This document shows positions 1 through 11,575 of a stretch of DNA of 64,000 nt, one piece after another. Source of the DNA: Sepioteuthis lessoniana (Eukaryota > Mollusca > Cephalopoda > Myopsida > Loliginidae). The number at the start of each line of letters is the position of its first letter. Position 1 is the stretch's first letter. The DNA lies in NCBI GenBank assembly GCA_963585895.1, contig OY757904.1:66127739-66191738 (forward strand), written 5' to 3'. A program made the position numbers and the translations under genes. A model generated the notes under the pieces. It had not been told where the DNA came from. It searched no databases and was given only the letters and a program-made list of their open reading frames with translations.

Positions 1-675
1 GTGATCACTAAGCAAGTACGGTAACAATAAAAGTCCAATTTCCCCGACTTATAGAGGGAAGATGTCTACAAAATGAATACTGAGTTTCAGAAATTAATTT
101 TTAAAGATATTGAATTTCAAAAGACACAGATTTGTTGAGGAGCATTTGAAACGTTATTGTTTTAAATCACTTTTAGTAATCGTAGATCGTCTTTCTCTGC
201 GACGGGGAATTCGAGAAATTTGTTTTAAAAAATCAGTCAGTAATTGAATTAATTTTGCTTAATGTAAGCGCACAAAGTGTCTTCAAAACATTTATATATT
301 TTGACAAAGGAAAATATTGCGAGCCAAAAAGCTTTGAAACGTATTATTAAATTATTTCCTTTGCTGATTTACAATGATTTTTTCGAACAAATTGCTGGAA
401 TTCCCCTTCGAAGAGACAACTGTTATTATTCATACACATGAAAATATATCAAATATCCTATATCAAAAAACTCTGCTGACGAGTACCAGTAATATTTCAA
501 AAGAACTTACGTATTTCTACGCCAGCGAATATTTTAGAATCTTTTTTTAGCTCTACACCTGTTTCCAATCCAAGGGAGAATTTGATTTTTTTCTCTTCGT
601 GTTTATGTGTTTTGAACGAAACTGACTACAAAAACTCTTTGAGTTTATTTATTTTTTACTAAACTCTAATTTACA
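1..675. other. AT-rich DNA, no gene seen
   Basis: Unique-looking AT-rich sequence with scattered stops in all frames. I see no splice-bounded open block, RNA gene or recognisable repeat. Confidence 0.6.
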
Positions 676-860
676 CCTCGGGTCATGTAATGGTTTACAA
701 ACTTGACTAGCAAATCTACTAGAGTGTTCGATTCTCATTGGGTGCCAAATTGATTTGGCTTTGTGCCATATCTAAGCAAAAAAATGCTTAGTAAATTTCT
801 AACTTTCCAGCCATCAGTCTGAGGGTATTTTAATGGGAATCTACCGTTACTGTGTGGGGA
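676..860 (+). repeat. SINE family D, copy 1 (tRNA-like head)
   Basis: A tRNA-like segment with a B-box-like GTTCGATTCTC is followed by a block (GCTTAGTAAATTTCTA) that recurs at 47524-47700 behind a similar GTTCGA element. The shared order of head and body across two distant loci supports a dispersed tRNA-derived SINE. The copy is decayed, no target duplication was identified, and the boundaries are approximate. Confidence 0.5.
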
Positions 861-2190
861 AATAAACAAAATCTAGTCATTTACGATTGTTTTGAAGGTC
901 AGATTCTTTAAAAACCTAACCCTAATCCTATGCTAAATGTCACCCTTACTTTAACCTCTTTGGCGAGTTCTGTAGCGATCACTTTCACTCGCACTTGTAC
1001 GTAGGAAAAAAAGATCTCACGTGGAAAACACAAGAAAAATGAACTCAACCAGATAATCAAAAAAATAAAGATAAAAAACAATATTTTTAAAATAGCTATT
1101 TTAAATAATTTGTGTTTAGGAGAAAATATTTAGGACTATTGAGATCTACTTGAAAAACCAAAACAAAAAAACAAAAGTACAAAAACTTAAAACAAGTAGT
1201 AAAGGAACAGCTCTAATAGTAATTAATATGGTCATTTTAACTAAATATCACTCATTTATATTAAAAATTAGAACATCAGTTAATAGTAGACACAGTTGTT
1301 ACTAGTATAATATTTTCTTCAAAGAATGATTTACTTCCAGTTTACTGGGAACAATTAATAACATATTTTTAGTGTATTTACACCATAGTGATTTGACTAA
1401 AAAAGAAAATCAAACGCACTTGTAAATCCTATTAATACCAGGCATAAAAATTAAATAGCAAAACTTTTTCCCCTCTCTCTTGAAAAACTGAACGTTATTT
1501 TATGATATTTATAAGAATCAATGTATCTTAATTGCAAATTCCTTGCAATAACATTTTAGTATTCATAATAAAGAACAATTGTCAATCACAGAATAAAATT
1601 ATATCAAAGCTAATCTTAAAATTAGACCGACGGCTAAAATATTCGTTTTTAATTTCACTAATTGTGCAAACCAACATTCTGGGATGTTTAATTTGAAAAC
1701 CAAAATTAATTAAAACAGCAATTGAAATGCATTTCATGATTGTTAAAATATTGGCTAACGCACAGATAAAATTTTTAGAAAATCTATTTTTATATTGCGG
1801 AATGAACCAGAAGACATTTCCTATTTATTTTCTTAAAATAAAATATGAAACTTCAGGTTTCCGGGCAGTGTGTTTTATATTTTGTCTTTAAAAATAATCT
1901 AACGATTTGAGAATAGTTGTTTACGGATTTCGACAAAATCTGATCGTGGGACGTGTATCGTTGGAACCTTTGTTTCGAGATCGTTTGTTAAGGATTGTTT
2001 TGCAAAATGTTGCGTAATATAATCAATTAAGAATCATTTTTATATCATAATCATGATCATATTTTCGGAAAAAAAAGTTTCTTGCTTAATTGTCGCTGGG
2101 TGGTTAATTTGCTACATTGTTTTTACGTAAACAAGACACCTGTCGGCCATTTTGTTTCATTTACTTGACGCTAAATTAATGAATGGTCTG
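861..2190. other. AT-rich DNA, no gene seen
   Basis: Low-GC sequence dense in stops on both strands. I found no recognisable coding block, RNA gene or repeat. Confidence 0.55.
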
Positions 2191-3341
2191 TTTTAATCCA
2201 CCATTAAAGGTTATTAAATGCCAAATCCTCTTCATACATACATATCAAATATATTTGATTTGTAAACATATTTTGCTGATTACATTTTACAACGATCCAA
2301 AGCTCATTTTGTTGCACACTGTTAAATGGCTTCAAGTATTTCTATCTAACACGGATAATTCTATTTGCTATTAATCATTTGTTTGTGCAGAATTAAATGG
2401 ATATAGGTATGATTTATTGGTGAATAGTTTGTTGGTTATTCCAGTTTTATGTATGTTAGAACTTATTTGTTTGTACTCTTGTGTTGCTTTTGTTTCAACA
2501 CTTTTAAATGGTTTCAATTATCCATAAGCGACTTTATTCTATGGACCCCTTCACATGGGTGTGCAAATGTTGGATGACTAGCTAGAACTTATCTACAGCA
2601 GCTCTGTATGAATATTGGCTGTAGTCCAGAAGACTAGATAAAAGCGAGGGACGATAGATATGAATGTAAAAAGAGAGTCTGGAAAATCTGTGCAAGCGAC
2701 ACGACATGTTGATGATGTGAATGATAAACTCTATTTAATATCAATCATTTGTCTGCAGAGATATAAGTTGTAACAAATATTGGTATTTAAATCTAACGCA
2801 TTTGATTCATTTATCTGCAAACTGTCCAATGGTTCCAAGTATTGCTATGTAATATCAATAATTAAACTTAGCTATATAAAGATTTTCAAGCGTTGCTATT
2901 TAGCACTAATAATTCTGTTCAATATTACTCATTCGTTTGCACACAGTATTTCGCTCAAATAGTTTAATTTGTACACAATTAAATGTTACCGACTATTCTG
3001 ATGTATCACTTAAAATTCAAATAAACCGTCATTTTTTTTACAAACAGTTAAATGTTGAAACAGTTCTATTTATAATTATTCTATATAGCATGTAATTTGT
3101 TCGCACAGAATTTAAATATCAAACCTATTTGAACCAAAGATTGAACCCTCTCAGAAGCTACCAATCTTGATCAAAATGGATCCGGGAACAATAGCAATGA
3201 AGTGATAGTGCACATTCTCCAAAGATGCAGGATTACTGGAGCCTAGCCATTTGAATTTTTAATTCTTATCTTGGACACTCGTTGGAAGGGGTCATACCCC
3301 TCTGTAGACATGCAGTCTGGGTATTCTACAACCCAAGTAAA
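2191..3341 (+). repeat. Composite repeat copy C1
   Basis: The head (TTATTAAATGCCAAATCC) is followed by degenerate units of roughly 50-70 bases containing TTAAATGG, TTCAAGTATTGCTAT and CATTTGTTTGCACA. A 3' domain from about 3130 contains AGCAATGAAG, CTTGGACACTCG, CATGCAGTCTGG and GTATTCTACA. The same order recurs at 20205, 47905, 49895 and 53398, and in reverse at 9735. No protein is encoded. A LINE fragment interrupts the unit array, so this copy predates that insertion. Confidence 0.75.
2527..2725 (+). pseudogene. LINE 3'-end fragment (same family as 30985)
   Basis: The segment aligns by eye with the last third of the LINE copy at 31240-31440. It contains the equivalents of the TATGGATCCCC, CAGCAGCTATGTGAGGATAC and GAAGA blocks, and it ends in GATGATG just as the intact copies end in a GAT run. 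Several in-frame stops show it is dead. It lies within composite repeat C1. Confidence 0.7.
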
Positions 3342-4253
3342 CAAGGTTCTTACATGACTGTGTTAACCAAACAATGGAATAAAATAACCAAGGGTTTGAC
3401 GTAAATGTACAAAGTAAACTGATCCCCTCTCAAAAACTCCATAGCGTAAATATATAGCGGGGTTTTCTAATTTGGCACGATTGCTTCAGATTGGATGTTA
3501 AAACAGACCTGTAATGTGTCATAGATTAGTGGTAGGATTTCAAAACTGGGTATACAAATTTCCTATCATGCAGCTAGCATTTCACTTCTTAACGTCTTAG
3601 GGAAAATCAGGTATCGATCAGTTATCTCCCCACCACCGAGCTAAATAGCTGAGCCGACTGGGTTACTTAGTCTTATTTAGACGAACAGTTTTCAAGAGTG
3701 AAAACTGAATTTTAGCTAGTCTATTCAAACTTTTTCACAACCTCTTCGTATCGGAGGAGGTTATTGAAAACATACATTACAGAGAAAACATACACATGTC
3801 GAATTTCTTCCCATGGCTGTGACATGATAATTAGTACGTACCGTACGTTTTTTTTTTTTTTACAGTAGCTGTAATTTTTTAGCAATGATTCATAAGACCC
3901 TGTAGACCACTCCTATAAAAACCTGCACCAGCAAAAGTCACCTGCTATATTATAGCAATGATGTCGCTATCATTGACAGGACTTTATTGTTTGAGTAGAA
4001 CCACTTTCATCTGCCTGAATCCTGGGAACTAACTGATCGAGGACCATTATTTCGGCTGGTTGACAAGAACATTGTCATCCAAAACGAGGTCTGACACTTG
4101 CGTATTAATTGACACTGCCGAAAGGCAACGTGCTTCAGCATCACTGTGCTCAGATCAAATCGCACACTTTAATCAACCATTGATATACGTAAGGGGGTTC
4201 GTTTTTATCAGACAGTAGAATTTAATGATGCATGTGTTCCGATATATTTTAAA
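3342..4253. other. No gene seen
   Basis: Mixed AT-rich sequence with short A/T runs (for example at 3850) and no open block with plausible splice sites. No repeat that I can match elsewhere in the window. Confidence 0.5.
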
Positions 4254-4274
4254 ATCTCTCTCTCTCTCTCTCTT

Positions 4275-4352
<78 letters not shown>

Positions 4353-4408
4353 GCGCGCACACACACACACACTCACAGATTCAAGTATATATATATATAT
4401 ATATATAC
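4254..4408. repeat. Compound microsatellite (CT)n-(AC)n-(TA)n
   Basis: Runs of CT, then AC with a short GC-rich interruption near 4351, then TA. Apparent open frames here are dipeptide translations such as His-Thr and Tyr-Ile, not genes. Confidence 0.97.
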
Positions 4409-4859
4409 TTTGTTAATTTGTTTAAGAGTAAAACTACTCTTTAGAGTTATTTGGAAATATTTGATTTCAATCACGACCATATATTCAAACTTGTATTATT
4501 TTTTAAACAACATAATGTTTGCACGGATGCACACACACTAATATTCGCAGACATAAAAACAACATCCACACATACACACACACACGGAACAGTCTCTCTG
4601 TGGATGACAATATATATATATATAGAGAGAGAGAGGCTGTCAAGACGCAAGCATTGGAAGATAACAGGCTAAACAACTAGGGAACAGGATTAACTTGGAA
4701 ATAAAGGCAATAAGTGGATATCCATGCTACCCAGAACTATAGATCTGAGGCCTCATCGTCGTATGCAAGTTATTATCATATGCAGAGCAGCTCTTTTTTG
4801 AACGCCGTCTTACGTATCAACAGAGGAAGAAGTTATCGAATTTTAAGACAGGTATAGTG

Positions 4860-5036
4860 CATATACATACTTAAACACATGCAAACACACACAGACATAC
4901 AGACACACACACAGATGCACACAGTCACAGACATATATATATGTATATATATGACGCAAAGTCAATTTATATATATATATATATATATGTCTGTGACTCT
5001 GTGTGTGTGTGTGTGTGTGTGAGTGTGTCAAACGAG
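4860..5036. repeat. Compound CA/TA/TG repeat with inverted arms
   Basis: CA-rich sequence ending in CAGTCACAGACATATATA is mirrored downstream by TATATATGTCTGTGACTCTG followed by TG repeats. The two arms (about 4908-4940 and 4973-5003) could form a long hairpin. Confidence 0.85.
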
Positions 5037-5201
5037 AGATAGAAAAAAGAATGGAAAATTGCTGAATGAAAATATAGCACCAATTTTGTAAGTTGGTAAT
5101 TCTCACCTCTCTTAAAATCACCTCTGAATGTGCTAAATAAGCAATTGGAAAATACCATTGATATACGAATCAATATATACATAAGTAAATAAATAAATAA
5201 A

Positions 5202-5208
5202 TTATATA

Positions 5209-5241
<33 letters not shown>

Positions 5242-5242
5242 T
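5202..5242. repeat. (TA)n microsatellite
   Basis: Alternating TA run with one TAC interruption. Confidence 0.95.
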
Positions 5243-5985
5243 CCTCCATCATCTTGTCATCAAGGAATTACGTTCTTGTTATCTATGAAATACAGAGCAG
5301 ATAAAACGCTATATAACTTAAAAAAGAAGTCTATATTCGTTGCTTGTTTGCTTGTCTTCATATTGTAAATCAATACAACGAAATACACAGTAAAAGAAAC
5401 AAACGCCTACGAGCATACTCGCGCGCAAAATATTTCTGAATATATGCAGACACTTGCGCGTGTACCGAAGTGTCTCTTTCTGTCTACAATGATGCCTTAA
5501 TGAACTGAAACACATATTACTCCCCTTTATGCCCTGTCGTTGCAGTAGCTAAAAACAAACAAAACTATTCAAGACTAAACAAAAAGGAAGACATTACCAA
5601 ATGGTGTGCAGAGGTGATTAGTCGTCTACGATCGAAAACCAAATTTGTTGTTAGACATAGTCATTCTGTGAAGCAGACTGAACTTGATGAAAACTGTGTT
5701 AATGACCATCTGATGTTAACAACATGCTGACTTCTTTTTCTACTTCCTTGGTTTATTTATTTATTTATCAATTAAATATTGGTACTGATTGAATATTGAT
5801 GTCTTCGAGTGTCATAATTTTAACGAATAAACCTCACCATTTAAATTTCCCACCTTTTAATTTATATGACATGAAAAATAAGTATTGTCTAGGCTAAAAG
5901 ACATTAAGAACATATTTGAATTTAAAATATGTAGTTCATGTCTTGTGATATTTCCAAAAAAAAATGTGACTTGTTTTCTATATGT
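5243..5985. other. No gene seen
   Basis: AT-rich sequence without a supportable open block. Short open frames lack splice sites and have AT-driven composition. Confidence 0.45.
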
Positions 5986-5989
5986 ATTG

Positions 5990-6142
5990 ATCTTACCACA
6001 ATTTCCTATAACTGGAATCAAAACGGATGAGTTCATGATTTTTTTTTCAAAGCTATTAGCACAATGTGGAATGCAAACGGCCTCATCTAGAATTTGAACT
6101 TGGGTTGCATATTCCATTTCTAACGACGATAGTCATTTCGCA
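5990..6142 (-). repeat. SINE family B, decayed copy
   Basis: On the minus strand a tRNA-like head (TCGTCGTTAGAAATGG, then B-box-like AAGTTCAAATTCTAG) is followed by TGCATTCCACATTGTGCTAA. These align with the better copy at 52275-52567. An open minus-strand frame across it is incidental. Confidence 0.65.
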
Positions 6143-6496
6143 AAGGGATCTTTATTTAAATTACCTATTTCTCGTCTAGTGAATACTTTAAATGAAACAC
6201 GTGGTTTGTGTCTTTTTAGCCCCTTCTAACCTGTCTTGTGTTTTTTTTTCTTCTTTTTTACTGATTAACTGTACTGCAAATGTTTTACTATCTTGTTACC
6301 TTTTCTATCATGGAAATATTTATTTTTGTCATTTACTAATGGAAGCTCTTATTTAGTTAATTCTTTTAGAAACTAACACCGACACAAAACAAAAACACGA
6401 AAGCAAAGGTTCGCTTACTCGAAGGTAAACCCAACTTCTTCAATATTTTCACTGGTGTCTTGAAAGGAGGTACATAAACACACCTTTTGTATATAG

Positions 6497-6762
6497 TATC
6501 CCTAAAATACGTATTAAGAACGTCAACGGATCAAATAAAAATTAGTTTCACATTAAAAGCAAGAAGCAGAATATATCTCTCTGTACCTATGACAGACAAA
6601 GACTACGTAGATGAGATAACGCTTCACGAAAAGGCATTAGTGCAAGCCGAATGCATCGACTGGGGCGAGCATTCAGGTGGCATTGGTCTCTACGTAAAAG
6701 CAAATGGAACCTTGTTCCTGCGCTTTAAACATGAACAAGCCGTGTCCAATTTAAGAGTCTAG
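6497..6762 (+). CDS. Candidate 3' exon of unrecognised protein
   Basis: A frame open for about 88 codons reads through to TAG at 6760-6762. A possible AG acceptor lies at 6495-6496, which would leave two bases of a split codon. The product is mixed and non-repetitive, including ARSRIYLSVPMTDKDYVDEI and WGEHSGGIGLYVKANG, with varied codons unlike the surrounding AT-rich DNA. No ATG is needed if it is an internal or terminal exon. The end could instead be a donor, such as CAG/GTGGCA near 6676 or TAC/GTAAAA near 6692. I do not recognise the family; a beta-rich extracellular-type fold is only an impression. The exon at 8030 lies on the same strand 1.3 kb downstream, but the phases do not match directly. 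Confidence 0.45.
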
Positions 6763-6859
6763 TCTCTAAAATTAAGATACCTGTACTTACCTCAGCAGCA
6801 ATATCTGTTCTACTAAAAGTGATGTCAACCTACGTATAGGAAAGCCAGGAAATTCTATA

Positions 6860-7222
6860 AAGAGCGTATCGATCAAATTGAAATCTGATCTTTGTGATAA
6901 GATAAAATGAGGATTCTTTTTAGCTGTAGCTGTGTTAGTTCTACTGTATACAGGCACCACTAGGACCCAAACAAAACTAATGGAGGAAAAGGTAGATGAG
7001 AATTATACAAGAATGCAATATGAACAAATACAAGAACTGGCATAACAAAAAACAGCTGCTGTACAGCCAATTACCTCCCATCTGACAAAGTATTCAAATA
7101 GGATTATGTAAGGATAAACTCACAAGCGATATTCGACGAGCAATAACTAACCTGCACCAGCTCTGTACGGACACCGGATGCAGTCAAGAAGATCGACCAT
7201 GATTGATGAAAGATACAGACAG

Positions 7223-7268
<46 letters not shown>

Positions 7269-7308
7269 GGGGAATTCCATGTTATCAACAGGATTTGATG
7301 ATGATGAA
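6860..7308 (+). pseudogene. LINE 3'-end relic with internal (AG)n
   Basis: Aligns with the 30940-31440 LINE copy. Shared blocks include GATAAAATGA at the start, AATTATACAAGAATGC, CAGCTGCTGTACAGCCA and CAGCTCTGTACGGACACCGG, and it ends in GATGATGATG. Frameshifts and stops abolish the frame. An (AG)n tract at 7226-7266 has expanded where the intact copies read GAGAGAGG. Confidence 0.85.
7226..7266. repeat. (AG)n microsatellite inside LINE relic
   Basis: A pure AG run at the position where intact LINE copies carry a short GAGAG segment, so the array probably grew from LINE sequence. Confidence 0.95.
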
Positions 7309-8029
7309 TTGCGAAATTTGATAAATTTGTTAATATTTGATTTTATAAATAACTATATATTCAACGTTCTAAAACATCAAAAATACACATTCATCGATCT
7401 AGAATAACATGATTGACCATTTTTAAATGTTATCAAGTATTCGTAATTACTACAAATAATTTTCTGACTGTATAAGGATTTCAATAACTCCTGTCAAAAT
7501 TTCATAATTCTTGTAATAATCATTTCATAGCAATTTCAAGTATTTATATCTATTATTAATAATTTTCACATATTTCTATTTTATGAATAGTTGAGACTGT
7601 AACTATTGATACCACCCTGGACTAGAATGGTAATGGTAATTATGACTGTAAAAAAGATTCACTCCTCCGCAAGAGCTACAGAGTGTGAAAATCACCACCT
7701 GATGCAGTTTATTGACATAACCAAGCAACTAATTAAATTTAGGATGGAATAAAGCTATTTCTAACGAAAGAAGGAAAATAGGATATGTTTTAGACAGTTT
7801 TCCAAGAAGGAGCAACATGTTAAGTATTTAAGTCCGATTTTGTTTCTGATGAAAACTGCAAGGCAATTTTAATGGGATGTCATTTGCATTTATTATTTTG
7901 TCTAGTAATATTATTTAACAAAATGATAACTTCATTCGTTTCACATGAGAGAGCCAGTATTGGAATATAATTCCTTGGATTAGTGACGGAAAAGAAACAT
8001 TAATTTTCTAAGATTTACTTATATTTTAG
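7309..8029. other. Presumed intronic or intergenic DNA
   Basis: AT-rich sequence lying between the LINE relic and the splice-bounded exon at 8030. No other open block seen. The segment directly before 8030 is T/A-rich and ends in TTTTAG. Confidence 0.5.
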
Positions 8030-8207
8030 AATAGGTTTCTTACCTTTCAATACACATAAAACAAAATTCCTCCCTATATCGATAGGTGATTATACTGTTG
8101 AAATTCAAATTAAAAACTTCGATTTAAGGAGACCAGGAACACTTATTGATGTACACTGGGGTATATACTTATATGAATGCCCTAATCGCGATATTGAGGA
8201 TTTTCTT
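8030..8207 (+). CDS. Candidate internal exon, unrecognised protein
   Basis: A 178-base block lies between a TATATTTTAG acceptor and a strong CTT/GTAAGT donor. After one base of a split codon it reads 59 codons without a stop, including YTVEIQIKNFDLRRPG, TLIDVHWGIYLYECPN and RDIEDFL. The incoming phase needs two bases from the upstream exon, and the outgoing phase is 0. Product composition is protein-like and does not resemble any repeat translation in the window. The other two frames contain early stops. I cannot assign a family. It may belong with the open block at 6497-6762, but an intervening exon would be needed because the phases differ. Confidence 0.6.
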
Positions 8208-8294
8208 GTAAGTCATGCACATTTTACATAATTGTATCTATTTATCTGTACATAGCTACATACATAGATTCATACATGCCTCTTCGAGAATAAA

Positions 8295-8977
8295 TGTTAT
8301 GTTTTGACCTTTTGACCCGGCCAAAAATGCCATTCAAGGTGATGCACCGGAAGGAAGTGACACATTCTAATGGCAGTTATGAGAGGAAATCGCGTGGGCG
8401 GAAATTGGCTGATGAAATGGGACGAGGTAAAAAAAATCACATTATACTCTCATAGACTGACGCACCGGAAGAGAGTAGCCTCTAAACTGCATGACAGTTA
8501 TTTCCGCTTGATGACGATCACACAGGCCATTCCAAAGATAGCGGAAGTGACACATCCCGATCGCCAGATATCGGAAGAAATTGCGGAGGCGTGTCCATAT
8601 CACCGCGCGGGTGTTTGAAGGTAATATAGGGCCGACGAATTGAACAGAAGCAGGACAGTTAAGTAGAGTTGGAGTTGGAGTTAGACGAGGGGTAGTAAGG
8701 AAAGCCAGCACCCAGCAGAGTGGACTTCAGAGCTCCGGTTGAGCGGCCCTGGAGAACGAGAAAGACACAACGTTGCCGACCATATCTTTGGGGTCAAAAT
8801 ATTTCAGTTATATTCGGTCTTCAGCTCCCTCTCACATGCAAACCTTAAGTAACCCTTTTCAAACCTTTGCAATAAAGTGAGAGGTTAATATTCTTATAAA
8901 GAAGTCTTCCTGCGTCTGTCTTTGTCACTGTGTCTTAATTATTGTGTCGTTGGGATGCTGTAGATGAGCATGTAACA
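8295..8977. mobile_element. Solo LTR, family LTR-A
   Basis: Ends are TGTTATG and CATGTAACA, a TG...CA pair with inverted-repeat character. TAAA lies directly outside both ends (8291-8294 and 8978-8981), a 4-base target duplication typical of LTR-retrotransposon insertion. The interior is more GC-rich than its surroundings and has an AATAAA near 8870, fitting a polyadenylation signal on the plus strand. No internal coding region is attached, so recombination between two LTRs probably left this copy. Short open frames in it (8370-8618, 8442-8711) are not supported as genes. Confidence 0.75.
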
Positions 8978-9486
8978 TAAATAAGTAGATGTATTTACTT
9001 GTGAAAGATAGAGAGAGAAAAAGTTAGAGGGAGATAGAAGTAAGATTGGGAGACAGGAAGACAAATGGAGGTGTATTTTTGCCCAAGAATATTTATTGTT
9101 GGTGTTGCGTTCTGGTTAGTGAACGCTTGTAATATTGAAAAAAGGACAACCCACGATATGAGAGGACATAGAGATATATTCTCAGGAGAAAGTATATACA
9201 ATAGAGAGACTATTTGTCGAGAAGAACATAGGATGAGAGAATACAGAATTAAGATATAGTCCAACAATAGTACTGGCTTTCGTTATTACGGTAGTAAGTA
9301 AGGTGATCTAGTGCGATCTCCAGTCTCCAACGCTCTAATACTATTCCTATAAGAAGCTTCTCTTCACCTTCTAGTCTGCCCTGGTATTAGTAGTTACTGC
9401 TATATATGGCAGAAGGACTAGTTTATTGTGTGGAAAAAGGTGGTTGATTCCTAACAGTTGGTATGTTGCAGTAATATCATTTCATG

Positions 9487-9487
<1 letters not shown>

Positions 9488-9547
<60 letters not shown>
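9488..9547. repeat. (TA)n microsatellite
   Basis: Uninterrupted TA run. Confidence 0.97.
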
Positions 9548-9550
<3 letters not shown>

Positions 9551-9734
9551 GAAGGCATGAATTATTCAAATTTATACATGTTTGTCATTGTGAAGTAACC
9601 TCATTTATTGTTTTACAATCCAATTCAAGTATCAATAATATTTTTTTACAAAAATATACTAAATGTTTTAAGGTGCGTGTATTAAAACTTCGGAATGTAC
9701 AAACGTTCACAGCCAAATCGCCTAGGACTTCATA

Positions 9735-10290
9735 AAATGTGATCTGCATCTCTGCCTAGAGGTAAGATCCCTTCCAGCATTGTCCTGAGTATGACATTAA
9801 ACAACCAAATTATAAGATTCCAATCCTGGAGTTTTGTGGGATGTGGAGTATGCCGTCGTTGCCATTACTCCCATGACTTTTCTAACTCGAAGTGGTAGTA
9901 TCTATGAATGGATTTAAAAAAAAACAAAAAACAATTCAATCATTCATTTTATATGAAATCATTTAACTCTAGGCAAACAAATGATTAATACTAAATGAAA
10001 TAATTAGTATTTGATAGCAATGCTTCAAAACATATTACTGCGCACAAATAGAACTATCTATATTAGATAGCAATAATTGCAACCATTTGACTGTGTTCAA
10101 ACAAATGAGCACTGGCTCATTTACAAAATGTTATCTGCAAACTATTCGCTTAAAAAACTTGTGTAAACAGGACTTAACATTGAAGAATATCTAAGGGTAA
10201 TTTCGCTGTTAAACTAAATAACCAAACCAAGTCTTAAACTATCTGCTTTAACGCATATTATTGCTCACACGAATTTAACTCGAAATTACT
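9735..10290 (-). repeat. Composite repeat copy C2 (reverse orientation)
   Basis: Read on the plus strand, CTGCATCTCTGCC, GGTAAGATCCC, GTCCTGAGTATGACATTAAA and CCTGGAGTTTTG are reverse complements of the conserved 3' domain seen at 20625-20830. Reversed array units follow (CCATTTGACTGTG, CAAACAAATGA). It is the only copy in this orientation in the window. Confidence 0.7.
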
Positions 10291-10849
10291 GAAAAACCAT
10301 GTTAACTGTCGAATAAGATGCCGAGTTATACCATTACGGTAGAGATAAGCAGTTGAATAAATCTTTAAATGCTCGAATCTTCGATTAAATTATCAAGAGC
10401 CTTCAAATAAATACGGAGACAGTCACGTAAACTTTGTATGTTTCCTTATTCATTTTCCATATGAGAGATGAATATGGGGACACTGAAAATAATTCAATTA
10501 TTAAATTTTATTCTGGTTTATGTCGTAATGTTAAAATGGTTTATTGTGTTTCTGTTATCAAAACAAACATTTCAGTTTCTCCTTCATAAGACTTGGTTTT
10601 GAATAGAGCTTCATTGAGATCAGGGCTCAAATCTTTTGTCTTCTTTGTTTAGCATAAGCTATAGCCAATGAAATAATCTCACCAGGGAGATTGAATGTGA
10701 CAAGATCGGCTCAATATGGTAGCATACACAGCTAATTAACTGTGAATTTTGTCACTAAGGTGACAGATTATTACGCGCCTTTTGTAAACTGAGAGGTCAC
10801 AGACTACAGAACAAGTCACAACTTGTTTTTGCTGTATCTTTCCCGAAGA

Positions 10850-11290
10850 CATTACCATCATCATCCTTCTGGAAGCCATCTTCATCCTGCTCAACTGCAC
10901 ATGTTCTTTGACTATAACTCTCGCTATCCGTTCCTGTCTACCATTACAATTGGTTACTAATCCAGATGGCATCTAGAATCTTCAAACAACTTTTAAATGA
11001 ACATTTATGCTTATTTGTCAACACAAGTGTTCCACGTGTATAAATCCATAAAGGACGCCGCGTAATACTTCGTCTTTCTTTCTCCATCGGTACCCAGCAT
11101 ATCTCTTTCATCTTACTTAGGTGTGTTGCGAGATGGTAGTTAAGTGGTTGTACAGCTGCTGTTTATATAGTGTTGCTTCCTTGATACGTTCAAAACGGCA
11201 CGCAGCCTTCTACTGTAGTTCCATCAAACCTCTTTTCCAAATGTTTTTTTAGTCTAAGTGATTCAACTAGATTGACATGATTACAGCTTT
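10850..11290 (-). pseudogene. LINE 3'-end relic, minus strand
   Basis: Minus-strand translation gives fragments that follow the intact LINE order at 30985-31425: RLKKHLEKRFDG, then QLYNHLTT, then RYAGYRWRKKDEV, then GRQERIARV, ending at a GATGATGATGG tail near 10856. Stops and frameshifts separate them. An open frame continues to 11552, but I cannot align that extension. Confidence 0.7.
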
Positions 11291-11575
11291 GCAGACTTCC
11301 TGTGTTATCTTTCAGAAGGATCAAACTTTCACATGTTAAAGAACCTGCCAATAATACTCTATCATTAAAAAATACGATCATTGATATTGCTTTCATCAAT
11401 AGGGTGCTAATATGTCTGTCAAAGATAACCTTACCCCGAAGCATGACGCAGAGATTATAGACATTTATCTTAGACATTAGAAACAGACGATGGAGAAAAG
11501 ACAGCAAAAGAAATAGATATTCAGCCCTGTGAAATTTAAATCTTAGTATCATGTGCCCTCAACGCCTGTAACCCC

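Noticed and set aside
11190..11552. 120-codon minus-strand open frame as a gene
   Set aside because: Its C-terminal end overlaps a decayed LINE tail, and the remainder is low-complexity Leu/Ile/Ser-rich sequence with no family I can recognise.
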